DNA from: Phalacrocorax aristotelis
Lineage: Eukaryota; Chordata; Aves; Suliformes; Phalacrocoracidae
Assembly (NCBI RefSeq): GCF_949628215.1
Contig: NC_134288.1
Location: 9,865,682-9,929,681, forward strand
DNA length: 64,000 nucleotides
Direction of reading: 5' to 3'
Made by a program: the position numbers and the translations under genes. Each line of letters starts with the position of its first letter. Within the stretch, counting starts at the first letter, position 1. The notes below the pieces were generated by a model. That model saw only the letters and a program-made list of their open reading frames with translations. It did not search any database and was not told where the DNA came from. Of this stretch, positions 12,201 through 20,875 are shown one piece after another.

Positions 12201-13062
12201 AGTGAGGATTTGCCTTACACTCTGTAATTCTTTATATAGAGTATCAGCACAGCGCACACTGGTAAGCAGGAGTGGGGATTACCCACAACCTCCACTCGGG
12301 AAGTAATTAGCTACCAGAGAAATGGGTTAGGGAAAGAGCAGTGAGAAAGATAATAGAATCACAGAATCGTAGGGGTTGGAAGGGACCTCTGGAAATCATC
12401 TTGTCCAACCCCCCTGCTTGATCTGGGATACCCAGAGCAGGGGGCACAGGAACACATCCAGGCGGGTTTTGAATAATGAAGTTTTTCCTTTTTGCTGCCA
12501 GCCAATGTTGCCAACACATTTTTTTTTACATATGAGGGAAATGGCTGCCCATCTTTGTTGTCACAGAGTGCTGCCACCATTTCACACAACCAGCAAGGCA
12601 GCTCTAGATGGGCAAGTCCTGCCCTGACAGGGGTGCTTCTGCCCCCTTTCCTCCCTTTTGTTTCCCAACTACAAAGTGAAAACAACAATGAAGTAAGAGT
12701 CAGTGTAGGCAAAAAGGCCTTGAAAAGCTCTGCTGGTCCCGACTGTCCCTGGCTGCAGCCACTAATAATCTCCACTTGCAGGCAGTACAAAGGGAGGGCC
12801 ACAAGAGAGATGTGACATGACCAAGGCTGACAGCACATTAGCTTTGTGGCTAGTTCCTCACTGCTCTTAGGCAAGACCACAAGACTCTGCAGCCATCTTC
12901 CCAAGCAGAACCCAAAGCAACTGTGGGTTTAAAACCTACACACAGCCCGGGGTAAATAGTGATGTCTCTGGAAATGATGGGGTAAGGTTATTAGCACTCA
13001 GTGCCAAAGACTCTGCAATCCAAGGCCACAGAGAAAAGGCTGTACATGCCCACTGACCAGTC
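9261..13062. other. REM1-C20orf96 interval, no supported gene
   Basis: About 3.8 kb lying upstream of REM1 and downstream of C20orf96. I see no defensin-like six-cysteine ORF and no other recognisable domain. A plus-strand AATAAA occurs at about 11816-11821, and a minus-strand AATAAA at 9437-9432 coincides with the end of a GTG-initiated ORF (9834-9433), so non-coding transcripts are possible. An AT-rich, TAAT-containing patch at 11150-11440 looks unlike its GC-rich surroundings and could be a conserved element. A CR1 fragment lies at 12354-12475. The 3' UTR of C20orf96 must end somewhere here; a minus-strand ATTAAA at about 10938-10944 is one candidate. Confidence 0.5.
12354..12475 (-). mobile_element. 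CR1 LINE 3'-end fragment
   Basis: A short minus-oriented CR1 3' terminus. It starts with AATCACAGAATCGTAGGGGT, continues with GGAAGGGACCTCTGGA and TCCAACCCCCCTGC, and runs into a body resembling the CR1 3' UTR (GGGTTTTGAAT at its far end). It is older and shorter than the copy at 857-1755. Confidence 0.9.
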
Positions 13063-16000
13063 TTACTTTGGTCTGCGGAGAAAAACGAAAACGTCAGCAA
13101 AGATCAGCTCTCTTGGGTCTCTTGCACTCTGGCGGAATGTCTGGATGCTTCTCTTCAGCTCACTAATCTCCTTCTCCAGGTCCTTAATGATCTGAATGAA
13201 TGACATTCCTAAGAGTTTTTTACTTTGCAAGAGAAGCAGGAATTAAAGTTTTAGAGATTTTGCAAACAGCAGAGCTAGAAAACATCCCTCATACAAGTAA
13301 GCCCCTAACAGGCTTTCTGAAATACCTGCTGGATTGCTTGTCCTCAGGAGTCCTAACAGCCCACTGGCTCCAGTGGAAATGGAAGGCAACATACCCCACT
13401 AAGGCAGAAAAAATCCTCACGAAGGGCAAGGACTGAGGGTGGCTGGCTCTGATGCACTGCGATGGTTCTTCCCCAGCTTGCTCACCTCCCTTTCCCTCAG
13501 TATTTCATGTCGCAGAACATGATTGTTTATCACCATCTGCTTCAGGCCATCCTGGTGCAGCAACATCTCCTGTGTGGGTGAAGAGCAGGAAACCAGCTGA
13601 AGAAACTCCACAGTATCCACCAGCACAAAACCCTGCCCCTACTGGGTGCCAATGCTGGCCGTGTCCAGGTGCATCACTCCTCAAGAAAATTATTTCTGTT
13701 TGAACAAGGTTTGGGTTCCAGCTCTAGAAAGAGACTTTCGTTGAGATCACATTGTGCTAATCATGGAATAAGACTGAGGAACTCAAGACAACCAGTTCAG
13801 TTTCGCAGGGAAAGCTTATCAATATTGCTTGGGTTACTTATATCACCTGTGCATACAAATTCACCTGTAAAAGGGCACAGCAGGTCCACATCAGAGCAGG
13901 CTGTAAATGGAGTCAGTAATTAATATTTTCTTAGGGCTCTCAAGCTGCTAACCCAGTAAAAGTGCTAAGCACATCATGCAAGCAGGAACTGTGCAACAGG
14001 AGTTCCTCCTGTTTTGGGAAGAACAACAGCAGTCCCTGCTCTGTAGCGCTACATATAGTTTAATTTCCTCATGAATTTATTACAAACATATATGTGCTGC
14101 CACAGCAGTGTCACAGCCAATTAGCGAAGCAGCTACCTAAATAACGTAATAAAGCAGGGACCATAAGGGCAGGGTGAATGTTGGGTCACACCACAATCAC
14201 CTCCATGCAGCACACTTTAAGGAGTGAGTTTGAGAATATTCCAACACACCAGACCACAGCAGCAACTCAGAAGCGCTTCTCATGTACTCTCCCAGCCTGA
14301 CAAACAGCTGATGCCACACTGGAGGAGGGGAGCAGTGATGCTCTGTTACTCTTTGGGTGCCAGCTGCACCATCCTATTGCTAATGGGCAATGTGTGGCAG
14401 ACCCTGCCTTGTACCCTGGCTCCCAGAAACTGATCCCCTTTGCTGCATTATCACATGAGCACCACGAACCTCCACAACTTTCTGTAATAGCGCCTCTTGT
14501 TCCGCCCGTGCCTTCTCCTCCAATTTTGCCAAGGTGGCCTTCCCCATTGCTTCTGTCTTGTCTCTCTCCCTCTGAGAATGGCAGGAAGCACCGCACAGAA
14601 ACAACAGGAGCGTTAGGAAAGATAACTATTGTATTTCTTCCTCCCCTGCCCTCTCCTTCCTCCCTGTCAACACTGCAGGGAAGGATAGGTCTCAGCACCT
14701 GCTGTTGCTCCTTCAGGTTCTGTATGCTGTGCTGCAGAAGGACTATCTGGACAGCTTGTTCTGGATACTGCCCACCAATGTAGGTCCGCAGGATGCTGAG
14801 CTCATCCTGGAGAACCTGTACCTTCGATGTGACTTCATCCAGCTGCTGCTGTAGCTCTGGTAGAAAGTCAAAACAGAAAATCTCAACCCAGGGGTTCCAG
14901 AGCTTTGCTCTCCACTGAGCTAAGGAGTCTGTCCTGCACTTGCCTGAGCCCTTCTCTCTACAGAGATTACACACCCTGTGGGGAGCAGGAATGGCCACCC
15001 TGTACCAGACCACCTTGACCAGATCCTGCCCCAACGGGACGGTGCAAAGAGCTGCCAAGGAGGAGATTCTTCCAACCTGCCTGAGCACAGGCTGCCGGGT
15101 GTCACAGGGCTCTCTCCCTCCTGACAGGCCAACAGGAAGATCATCCCATAGAGCAAATGGGATTTATTTTCAGAAATGGAATTGTTTGACATGTATAAGA
15201 TCAACACAGTGTCTTTAGCCTAAGAAGATGGAAAGCAGAGGTAACATGGTTGTATAGACTGCATTTCATAGTAATGTCGGCAACTCACTTCCCAGATTCT
15301 TTTCCATTGTTTTTTCCATCTCCCGGAGCTCTGCCCTTGCTGTATCCAGCCGCTTCTGATTGAAGGTCTGCACCATTGCCTTTACCCTCTGCAGAGGGAG
15401 AAATTCAGTCACTGCTCATGCCACAATGCTCTGAAATGTCCCCCTGCACCACCCCTGACCTTCCTCCCACTTGCTGTTGCTTGCATTAGCAGCAGAGAGG
15501 AATCAGTCACTGTGGCTGGTGCCAGCTCATGCACAGGAGCTGCTCTGGGGAGCAGATTGGTGCTTTGGGAGCCAGCTGGAACCAAGGACATTATGGAGGG
15601 ATGGATTTGGGGTGTTACAGGGGTGACTACTGGTGCTTAGGATAGTTACAGTCAGGGTGCTTTTGTGGCTTTTAAAACACAGGCACAAAACAACTGCACC
15701 TCACAGGATCTTTGGGCATCAGAAAGCTGCCCTCAGGACCTGGGATGCTCCAGTCGTGCTCAGTGCAGTGGAAGGGCTGGCCAGCACCTGACCCTTCACC
15801 AGTACTAACGAGCAATTCTGCTGAATTGGGTTTGTTGGCCAATCCTAAAGCCTCACCTGAAATACTTCATACTGCTGCAGCAAGACCCTTGCTTGCTTGG
15901 CAGTGCTGTCATCAGAGTGCTGGATTTCCTTAATCAGCCGGCAGTTGGTCTCTGCCAGGCAGGCACTGCGCCGCTTCAGCTCCTCGATGGCATTTTTCTT

Positions 16001-17467
16001 CAGATTGGCCACATTCTATGGGAATTTGTGGTTTAAAGTGTTGCTGGCTCCACCAGTTCCACCTGCCCCAAGTTTTCTTACCGTTGTCTGCCATCCCTGG
16101 GACATTCCTGTCCCATAGTAACTGCACCAACAAGGCTCTGGCCACCCTGGCATCACACAACGAACCTCAGCGCCGAGGCACTCTGACTTCCCCATGCAGC
16201 ACACCCCTGCTCCCACATTCCTTACTGCCAGCTGCGAGATCACCATTCTTTTATAACCATCTTTCACCAACTAAAAAGCTGTGGTAATGTCCTCCACCTC
16301 AGCTTTCTCTTTGCTAGATCAAGAAAATCTATTACCGACAGTCTTTTCTAACAGATCACATTTCCTAAATTGCATCCCTCCTACTGCTAGAGTTGGACTC
16401 TCTCCTGGTTTCTCTTAATTTTTCTTGATAGACAATATCAAGGTTAGACTTCAGCAGCATTTAGCAGAACAGCATAACCACCTCCAGTGTATTAATAAAC
16501 ACATGCAAAAATGAGTCAGACTGCTAGAATTACCTCCATAAAGGCAGCCGGGGTAACTGTATGGATTTGCTACCTACATCCCAGCACTGGGTATTTGTTA
16601 CACGTACTGTGGCAATTTTGATCTCTTCCAAGGTTTTGGCTAACTCAGCCCTCTTGAGCGTTAATTTCCTCTGAGTAAAACTTCCGTATTTCTCTTGGGA
16701 TGATGATGTCTCTGAAGGCAAGGGTGTTTTTTTACTCAGCATAAATGCAACTGGGGAAACAAAAAGGGGGCCTGTGCTTATTTCACAGTTCAGTTTCAAC
16801 ACCTTACATCTACTCTCTCATCATGCATGGATGAGGGAAATATAAAGAACTGATAGACTGAATTCAAACCTTCTGCAGTCCCAGCAAAAGTGGCTCGTAG
16901 TTACAGCCCAGGAACCAAGCCTACAAAGCACTCCCTAGTCTTTTCTAGTTCTCCCCCTTTATTCTCAGCATTTCCCCTGGGGTAATTTTCTTTTTGTGGT
17001 TTTTGCTGACTGCCTCCCAGCAGAAAGCACTAGGCTAATGCAAAAGCGGCACCAGTGGGCAGGAACAGCAGGGCAGTGTATAAGGGAATCTATCCCAACC
17101 TGGCTTCTTCTTCTGCCCTTTCTTCTTGTCCCCACTGGTGAGCGGTGGCAAAGTCAATCTGCGGGCTGGAGATTTCCTCTCTTCTTCTGTCTTCTGCCAT
17201 TTGCTGTAATCCTAAACTCAGCACGACAGCAGCACAGAAAAGATTGGCAGTCAGAGGAGGTTTGTGAGCAGAGACCTCTCTGATGTGACTTGAGGGGTTC
17301 CGGCTTCCTTCCACAAGTCCTCTGGGGCTTCCAGGTGTCCCTTTGTGCCCTTTACCAGCAGCAAGTCTCAGGGCTGTTTGAGAGACACTGCGTTTATAAC
17401 CACAGTGCTGCAAATGCCATAAACCCCACGGGAACAAGAGACTTACAATTCTCTTGAACTTTTCCAT
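13063..17467 (-). CDS. C20orf96: C20orf96 homologue, coiled-coil protein
   Basis: A poorly characterised vertebrate coiled-coil protein. Coding exons (minus): 17467-17447, 17211-17100, 16750-16608, 16015-15857, 15388-15289, 14856-14699, 14571-14470, 13569-13486, 13191-13063. Phases close to 336 codons, 335 aa (human 363). Matches to the human protein include DYSKWQKTEEERK early on, LRTYIGGQYPEQAVQI (human TYMDHEYSIKSVQI), AEQEALLQKVVE (human YEEALLQKMWE) and the tail DPRELIFADV...RRPK (human EPREVIFEDVLLRRPK). Most of exons 3-9 is charged, heptad-like sequence. The start is uncertain. The exon continues open to its acceptor at 17510, and an upstream exon with donor GAG|GTAAGT at 17650 exists, but no in-phase ATG was found there, so the ATG at 17467-17465 is used. 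X-box motifs upstream fit RFX control of a cilia-type gene, which is inference. ZCCHC3, its human neighbour, is not seen. Confidence 0.88.
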
Positions 17468-17650
17468 GATACTTGGAACCGGGTCCCATGCATCCTTCTT
17501 CACACAGGCTCTGAAATGAAAACGCTTAACCCCATTGAGGAGGCCGAGCCTGTCCCCACGGACAAGCCTCAGTAGGTCAAAAGTCAGAGCAGAGAGGCAG
17601 CGACACCCCCTGGGCTATAGTACCCTTAGTGAACCCCATCTTCACTTACC
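17447..17650 (-). other. C20orf96: C20orf96 5' exons and first intron (5' end unresolved)
   Basis: The exon holding the chosen start codon begins at 17510 after the acceptor TTTCAG. A strong minus-strand donor GAG|GTAAGT lies at 17650/17649, so a 5' exon probably runs upstream from there into the CpG island. An ATG-led open frame in that exon (ATG at 17955-17953, beginning METGPGPW) reaches the donor in phase 0, whereas the downstream exon needs two leftover bases to continue the conserved frame. The first exon is therefore probably non-coding leader or contains a uORF. Confidence 0.5.
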
Positions 17651-17652
17651 TC

Positions 17653-17800
17653 CTCTGCCCCACGGGAAGCCTCCCTCCCTCCCCACCCCACGCGCCATGG
17701 GGAGGCTCCCTCCCCATCCTCCTTGCCCCACGGGGAGCCCTCTCCCCACCCCACGCCCCATGGGGCGCGCCCCCCGCATGCTCCTTGCCCCACGGGAAGT
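17653..17800. repeat. GC-rich tandem repeat, three copies of ~62-68 bp
   Basis: The block TTGCCCCACGGG followed by CCCCACCCCACGC and CCATGGGG recurs with starts near 17653, 17721 and 17783. The third copy is partial. It overlaps the presumed first exon of C20orf96 on the other strand. Confidence 0.75.
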
Positions 17801-19265
17801 CCCCCTGCTGTCCTCTGTGGGGAGACCCCCCCGCCCGCTCCTTTGTTCCGCTGGGAGTCCCCCCGGGACCCCACTTCGCCACGGGCCCCCCGACAACCCC
17901 CCCCCCGGATCCCCCCGTACCCCCCCGTACCCCACGGCCCCGGGCCGGTCTCCATGGCGACAGCAGGCGGGTTATGGCGGCCGGGCGGGGCGGGCCCTAA
18001 CGGGAAGGGGCGGGAGGGGCGCCCCCTGCCGGCTCCCCCCTGGCGCCGCACGGCGGGAGCCCGGCGAGCAGCGGGGCCAGATCCACCCGTGGGTGGGTCT
18101 GGGCGCCGGTGGGAGCTAAGCCGGACCGAGCGGCCCTGCGAGTCGGGCTCCGTGGGACGGGGACTCGGCTGCTTGCAGGGCCGCTGGGGCCGGGAGGGAG
18201 CACAACCCACGGCGGACCGGAGAGCCCGGAGCAAGGCGAGCACGGGGCAGAGCCGTGCTAACGCGCACCGACCCGGTCCCAGCCGCGGAAACAGGCCCGA
18301 AGCCCTGGGGGTGGTGGGGAAATGACCGAGCAGGTGCAGAGTGCCAGGAGCCGTGCCGGAGCTGCGCGGCGGGTACCCGGTGTGGTGTTCCCGGGGCTCC
18401 GGGAGCTCAGGGCCAGCCCCAGTGCAGGCCGCGCCGCGGCCTTAGGCCCCGCTCGGGGCCTTGTTACCACGGCAACTGGCGGTGGCGGCTCAGCCAATGG
18501 GTGCGTGCCCTGCGGCGGGCCCGCGCGCCGCGGCAGTAGCCAATGGGCACGGCCTCCTGGCGGGCAGCCCGCGGTCTCCGGGGCAACAGGGGCCGCCGCC
18601 GCCGCGCCATTGGTGGCGCCCGCGGAGGGGGCGTGGCCTGGCGGGGCGGGGTGGTGCCGCGGGGGACGGGGCCCCATTCGTGGCACCGGGGGGAGCTGCG
18701 TGGCCGCACCGTGGGCAGCACCTTTCCCCCGCCCGGTGGCCACTGACCCCGCTCTGTCCCTCCGGGCGCCGAGCCCCGGGGAAACGCCGCTGGGGCTGGC
18801 GTGGGGGGTGTGTCCACGGAGACACCGGCCTTCCCACGCCGCGGAGGGCCGAGGGCTGCGAGCCCCAGCGGCACGGCACGGGGAGTGACACGGGCCAGGA
18901 CTCTTGTCGGGGGGATCGGGGAGAGCGGGCGCCCCGGGAGCCCCGTGTACCGGCAGGGGCGGGGTTCGGGAGCAGCGTCCCGGGAGACCATGAGGAGTGT
19001 GGGGGCTCTTGGGCTGTGCGGGAGGCATCGGGGTGCCCAGACCTGAGGAGCAGCGGGTACTGGCAATACCGGAGCATCCTCGGGTGGGTACCGGGGCGGG
19101 TACCAGGAGGTACCGGGATACCGGGACGCCTATGTGCAGACACCGGGGGTCACCGGGTGGGCTGCGATGCTCAGGTGTAGGGCACCGGGAGCTCCCGGGG
19201 TGCTGTGGTGGCTGTACCGGGGCGCGCCGCCCTGCCATTCTCTCCAGCAACCCCTCTACGGAGGG
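17800..19265. promoter_or_regulatory. CpG island between C20orf96 and SOX12
   Basis: Continuous CpG-dense DNA separating the divergent C20orf96 (minus) and SOX12 (plus) genes. It contains an imperfect X-box GTCTCCATGGCGAC at 17948-17961, a consensus X-box GTTACCACGGCAAC at 18463-18476, a near-consensus one GTCTCCGGGGCAAC at 18574-18587, and CCAAT boxes at 18494-18498, 18540-18544 and, inverted, 18609-18613. RFX and NF-Y are known to bind such paired elements. No protein-coding exon is supported; the long open frames on both strands are a by-product of GC content. Confidence 0.6.
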
Positions 19266-19412
19266 CACCCATTGGCTGAGCCAGATATTCCCCCCCCACC
19301 CCGCAGCCAATGGGGCGGGGGGGTGGGGCCTCCCATTGACAGAACCGGCGCGTCGGTGTTTACCGGGGCGGGGCGGCGGCGGCTATAAGAGCGGCACCGG
19401 GGGGCGTGCGGC
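19266..19412 (+). promoter_or_regulatory. SOX12: SOX12 core promoter with TATA and CCAAT boxes
   Basis: An inverted CCAAT box (ATTGG, 19271-19275) and a direct one (19307-19311) lie 36 bases apart. GC boxes (GGGGCGGGG) follow, then a TATA-like CTATAAG at about 19383-19389. Transcription would start near 19412-19420, giving a leader of about 480 bases. Confidence 0.65.
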
Positions 19413-19890
19413 TCCTGGGCTGCCCGCACCGCCCCCCCGCGCACCCCCCTGACCCGCACCCGACGCAGCCTCCCTGCACCGCGCTCGACCGGAGCATCCA
19501 CCGACTTCAACCGGGGAAGAAATCCCCGGTGCGGAGTGGAGCATCCTCGGACCGGTGCGGAGCGTCCCCGGGCCGCCGCGGAGCGTCCACCGAAACGGAG
19601 CATCCCGCAGCATCCCCGGACCCGCTGCGGAGCATCACCGAACTGAAGATCACCGGGTCGTCCCGGGACCCCTCCCGGAGCATCCCAGCGGCCGCCGCCC
19701 CGGCGGAGCCGCCCCCGCCGTGAGCCCCCGGGCCCCGGTGCGGCCCCCTGCGCCCCGCCCCGCCGCCGCCGCCCGCTCCGCACAATGGGGGCGGCGCGGC
19801 TCGGCGCGTAGCGGCGGGCGGGGAGGCGGCGGCGGGCGGAGAGGAGGAGGAAGAGGACGCGGCGGCGGCGTGGGGATCCCGGGCCCTGGC
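19413..19890 (+). other. SOX12: SOX12 5' UTR with repeated GGAGCATCC motif and uORF
   Basis: An inferred leader between the TATA box and the start codon. The motif GGAGCATCC (or GGAGCGTCC/GGAGCATCA) occurs at 19491, 19538, 19559, 19580, 19597, 19629 and 19677. A short upstream ORF of eight codons lies at 19785-19811 in strong Kozak context. The main frame stays open upstream of the start codon but has no in-frame ATG. Confidence 0.6.
19785..19811 (+). CDS. Upstream ORF in SOX12 leader (MGAARLGA)
   Basis: ATG at 19785 with A at -3 and G at +4, eight codons, stop TAG at 19809-19811, 79 bases before the SOX12 ATG. It is the only ATG I found between the TATA box and the main start. It would be expected to reduce or gate SOX12 translation by requiring reinitiation or leaky scanning. 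No function is known for the peptide. Confidence 0.5.
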   Translation: MGAARLGA

Positions 19891-20790
19891 ATGGTGCAGC
19901 GCGGTACGCGGGGCCGGGGCGCAGAGGCTCGTCGGGAGCCCTGCGCCCCGCTGCCCACCCGCGATGCTGAACCCGCCTGGTGCAAGACTCCGAGCGGGCA
20001 CATCAAGCGGCCGATGAACGCCTTCATGGTGTGGTCGCAGCACGAACGCCGCAAGATCATGGACCAGTGGCCTGACATGCACAACGCCGAGATTTCCAAG
20101 CGCCTGGGCCGGCGCTGGCAGCTCCTCCACGACTCCGAGAAGATCCCCTTTGTCAAGGAGGCTGAGCGCCTGCGCCTCAAGCACATGGCTGACTACCCTG
20201 ACTACAAGTACCGGCCTCGGAAAAAGGGCAAGGTGGGCGCCAGCGCATCCCGCCCGCGGCTCCCGGTGAAGATCAAACCCTCCATGCTGGGTCGTGTCTC
20301 CACTGGCCGCAGGCAACCTGCCAAGCCGCCTGCTGGCCCTGACGCCCCAGAGAAGCCCGAGTCAGAGGTGGCTGCCGAGGACTGCCTCGTGGTGCCCGGC
20401 ACAGCCACCTGGCACACAGCAGCTGCTGGGGAGCATGGCCCCCAGGAGCCCCCCACACCCCCGAGTCCTGCTGCCACCTGCCCTGAGCTTGGGAGGTCCC
20501 CAGGGAGTGGGTCCCCCTCTCCCATGTCAGCCAGGTCCCCTCCCTCCTCCTTCAGCTCCTCCGATGAGGAGATGGAGGAAGAGCTGATGGGGGTCCTGCC
20601 CGGGCGGGCCCCCACCAGTGCCACCTGCGGTGCCCTGGACTGGTCCGTTTTCGACAAGGACCACGACCTCTTCCCACGGGGAGGCTCCTCGCACTTCGAG
20701 TTCCCGGACTATTGCACACCTGAGGTGACGGAGATGATAGCAGGAGACTGGCTCATGTCCAGCATCTCGGACTTGGTCTTTACCTACTGA
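19891..20790 (+). CDS. SOX12: SOX12, SoxC HMG-box transcription factor
   Basis: A single-exon SoxC factor (with SOX4 and SOX11), a nuclear DNA-bending activator of neural and mesenchymal progenitor genes. Length is 299 aa (human 315). The start [15 protein letters not shown] matches the mammalian MVQQRGARAKR start, and it is the first in-frame ATG. The SoxC signature [20 protein letters not shown] leads into the HMG box (about residues 39-107), including [23 protein letters not shown] and YKYRPRKK. A Pro/Ser-rich linker follows, then an acidic patch ([10 protein letters not shown]). The conserved SoxC transactivation tail ([20 protein letters not shown] to DLVFTY) ends the protein, with stop TGA at 20788-20790. 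The acidic region is shorter than in mammals. The choice of SOX12 over SOX4 or SOX11 rests on the start sequence, the length and the neighbour NRSN2. Confidence 0.97.
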   Translation: MVQRGTRGRGAEARREPCAPLPTRDAEPAWCKTPSGHIKRPMNAFMVWSQHERRKIMDQWPDMHNAEISKRLGRRWQLLHDSEKIPFVKEAERLRLKHMADYPDYKYRPRKKGKVGASASRPRLPVKIKPSMLGRVSTGRRQPAKPPAGPDAPEKPESEVAAEDCLVVPGTATWHTAAAGEHGPQEPPTPPSPAATCPELGRSPGSGSPSPMSARSPPSSFSSSDEEMEEELMGVLPGRAPTSATCGALDWSVFDKDHDLFPRGGSSHFEFPDYCTPEVTEMIAGDWLMSSISDLVFTY

Positions 20791-20815
20791 GTCCCGCACT
20801 CTGCAGGTAACGCTC

Positions 20816-20875
20816 TTTTTTTTTTTTTTCCACAATCAGGTCGTATAAAAAAAAAAACCACAAAAAAAAAAGGAC
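20816..20875. repeat. Facing T14 and A11/A10 homopolymer runs
   Basis: T14 (20816-20829) is followed after about 17 bases by A11 and, four bases later, A10. The transcript could fold into an A-U hairpin just after the SOX12 stop codon. Confidence 0.8.

Noticed and set aside
9261-13062. Beta-defensin gene expected from human synteny
   Set aside because: No signal-peptide exon or six-cysteine defensin pattern was found in any frame. Avian beta-defensins are known from a different chromosome.
19555-19890. N-terminal extension of SOX12 from an open frame upstream
   Set aside because: The frame is open but contains no ATG before 19891 (it begins at GTG). The SoxC family start MVQ at 19891 is conserved, and the upstream codons come from the repeated GGAGCATCC motif.
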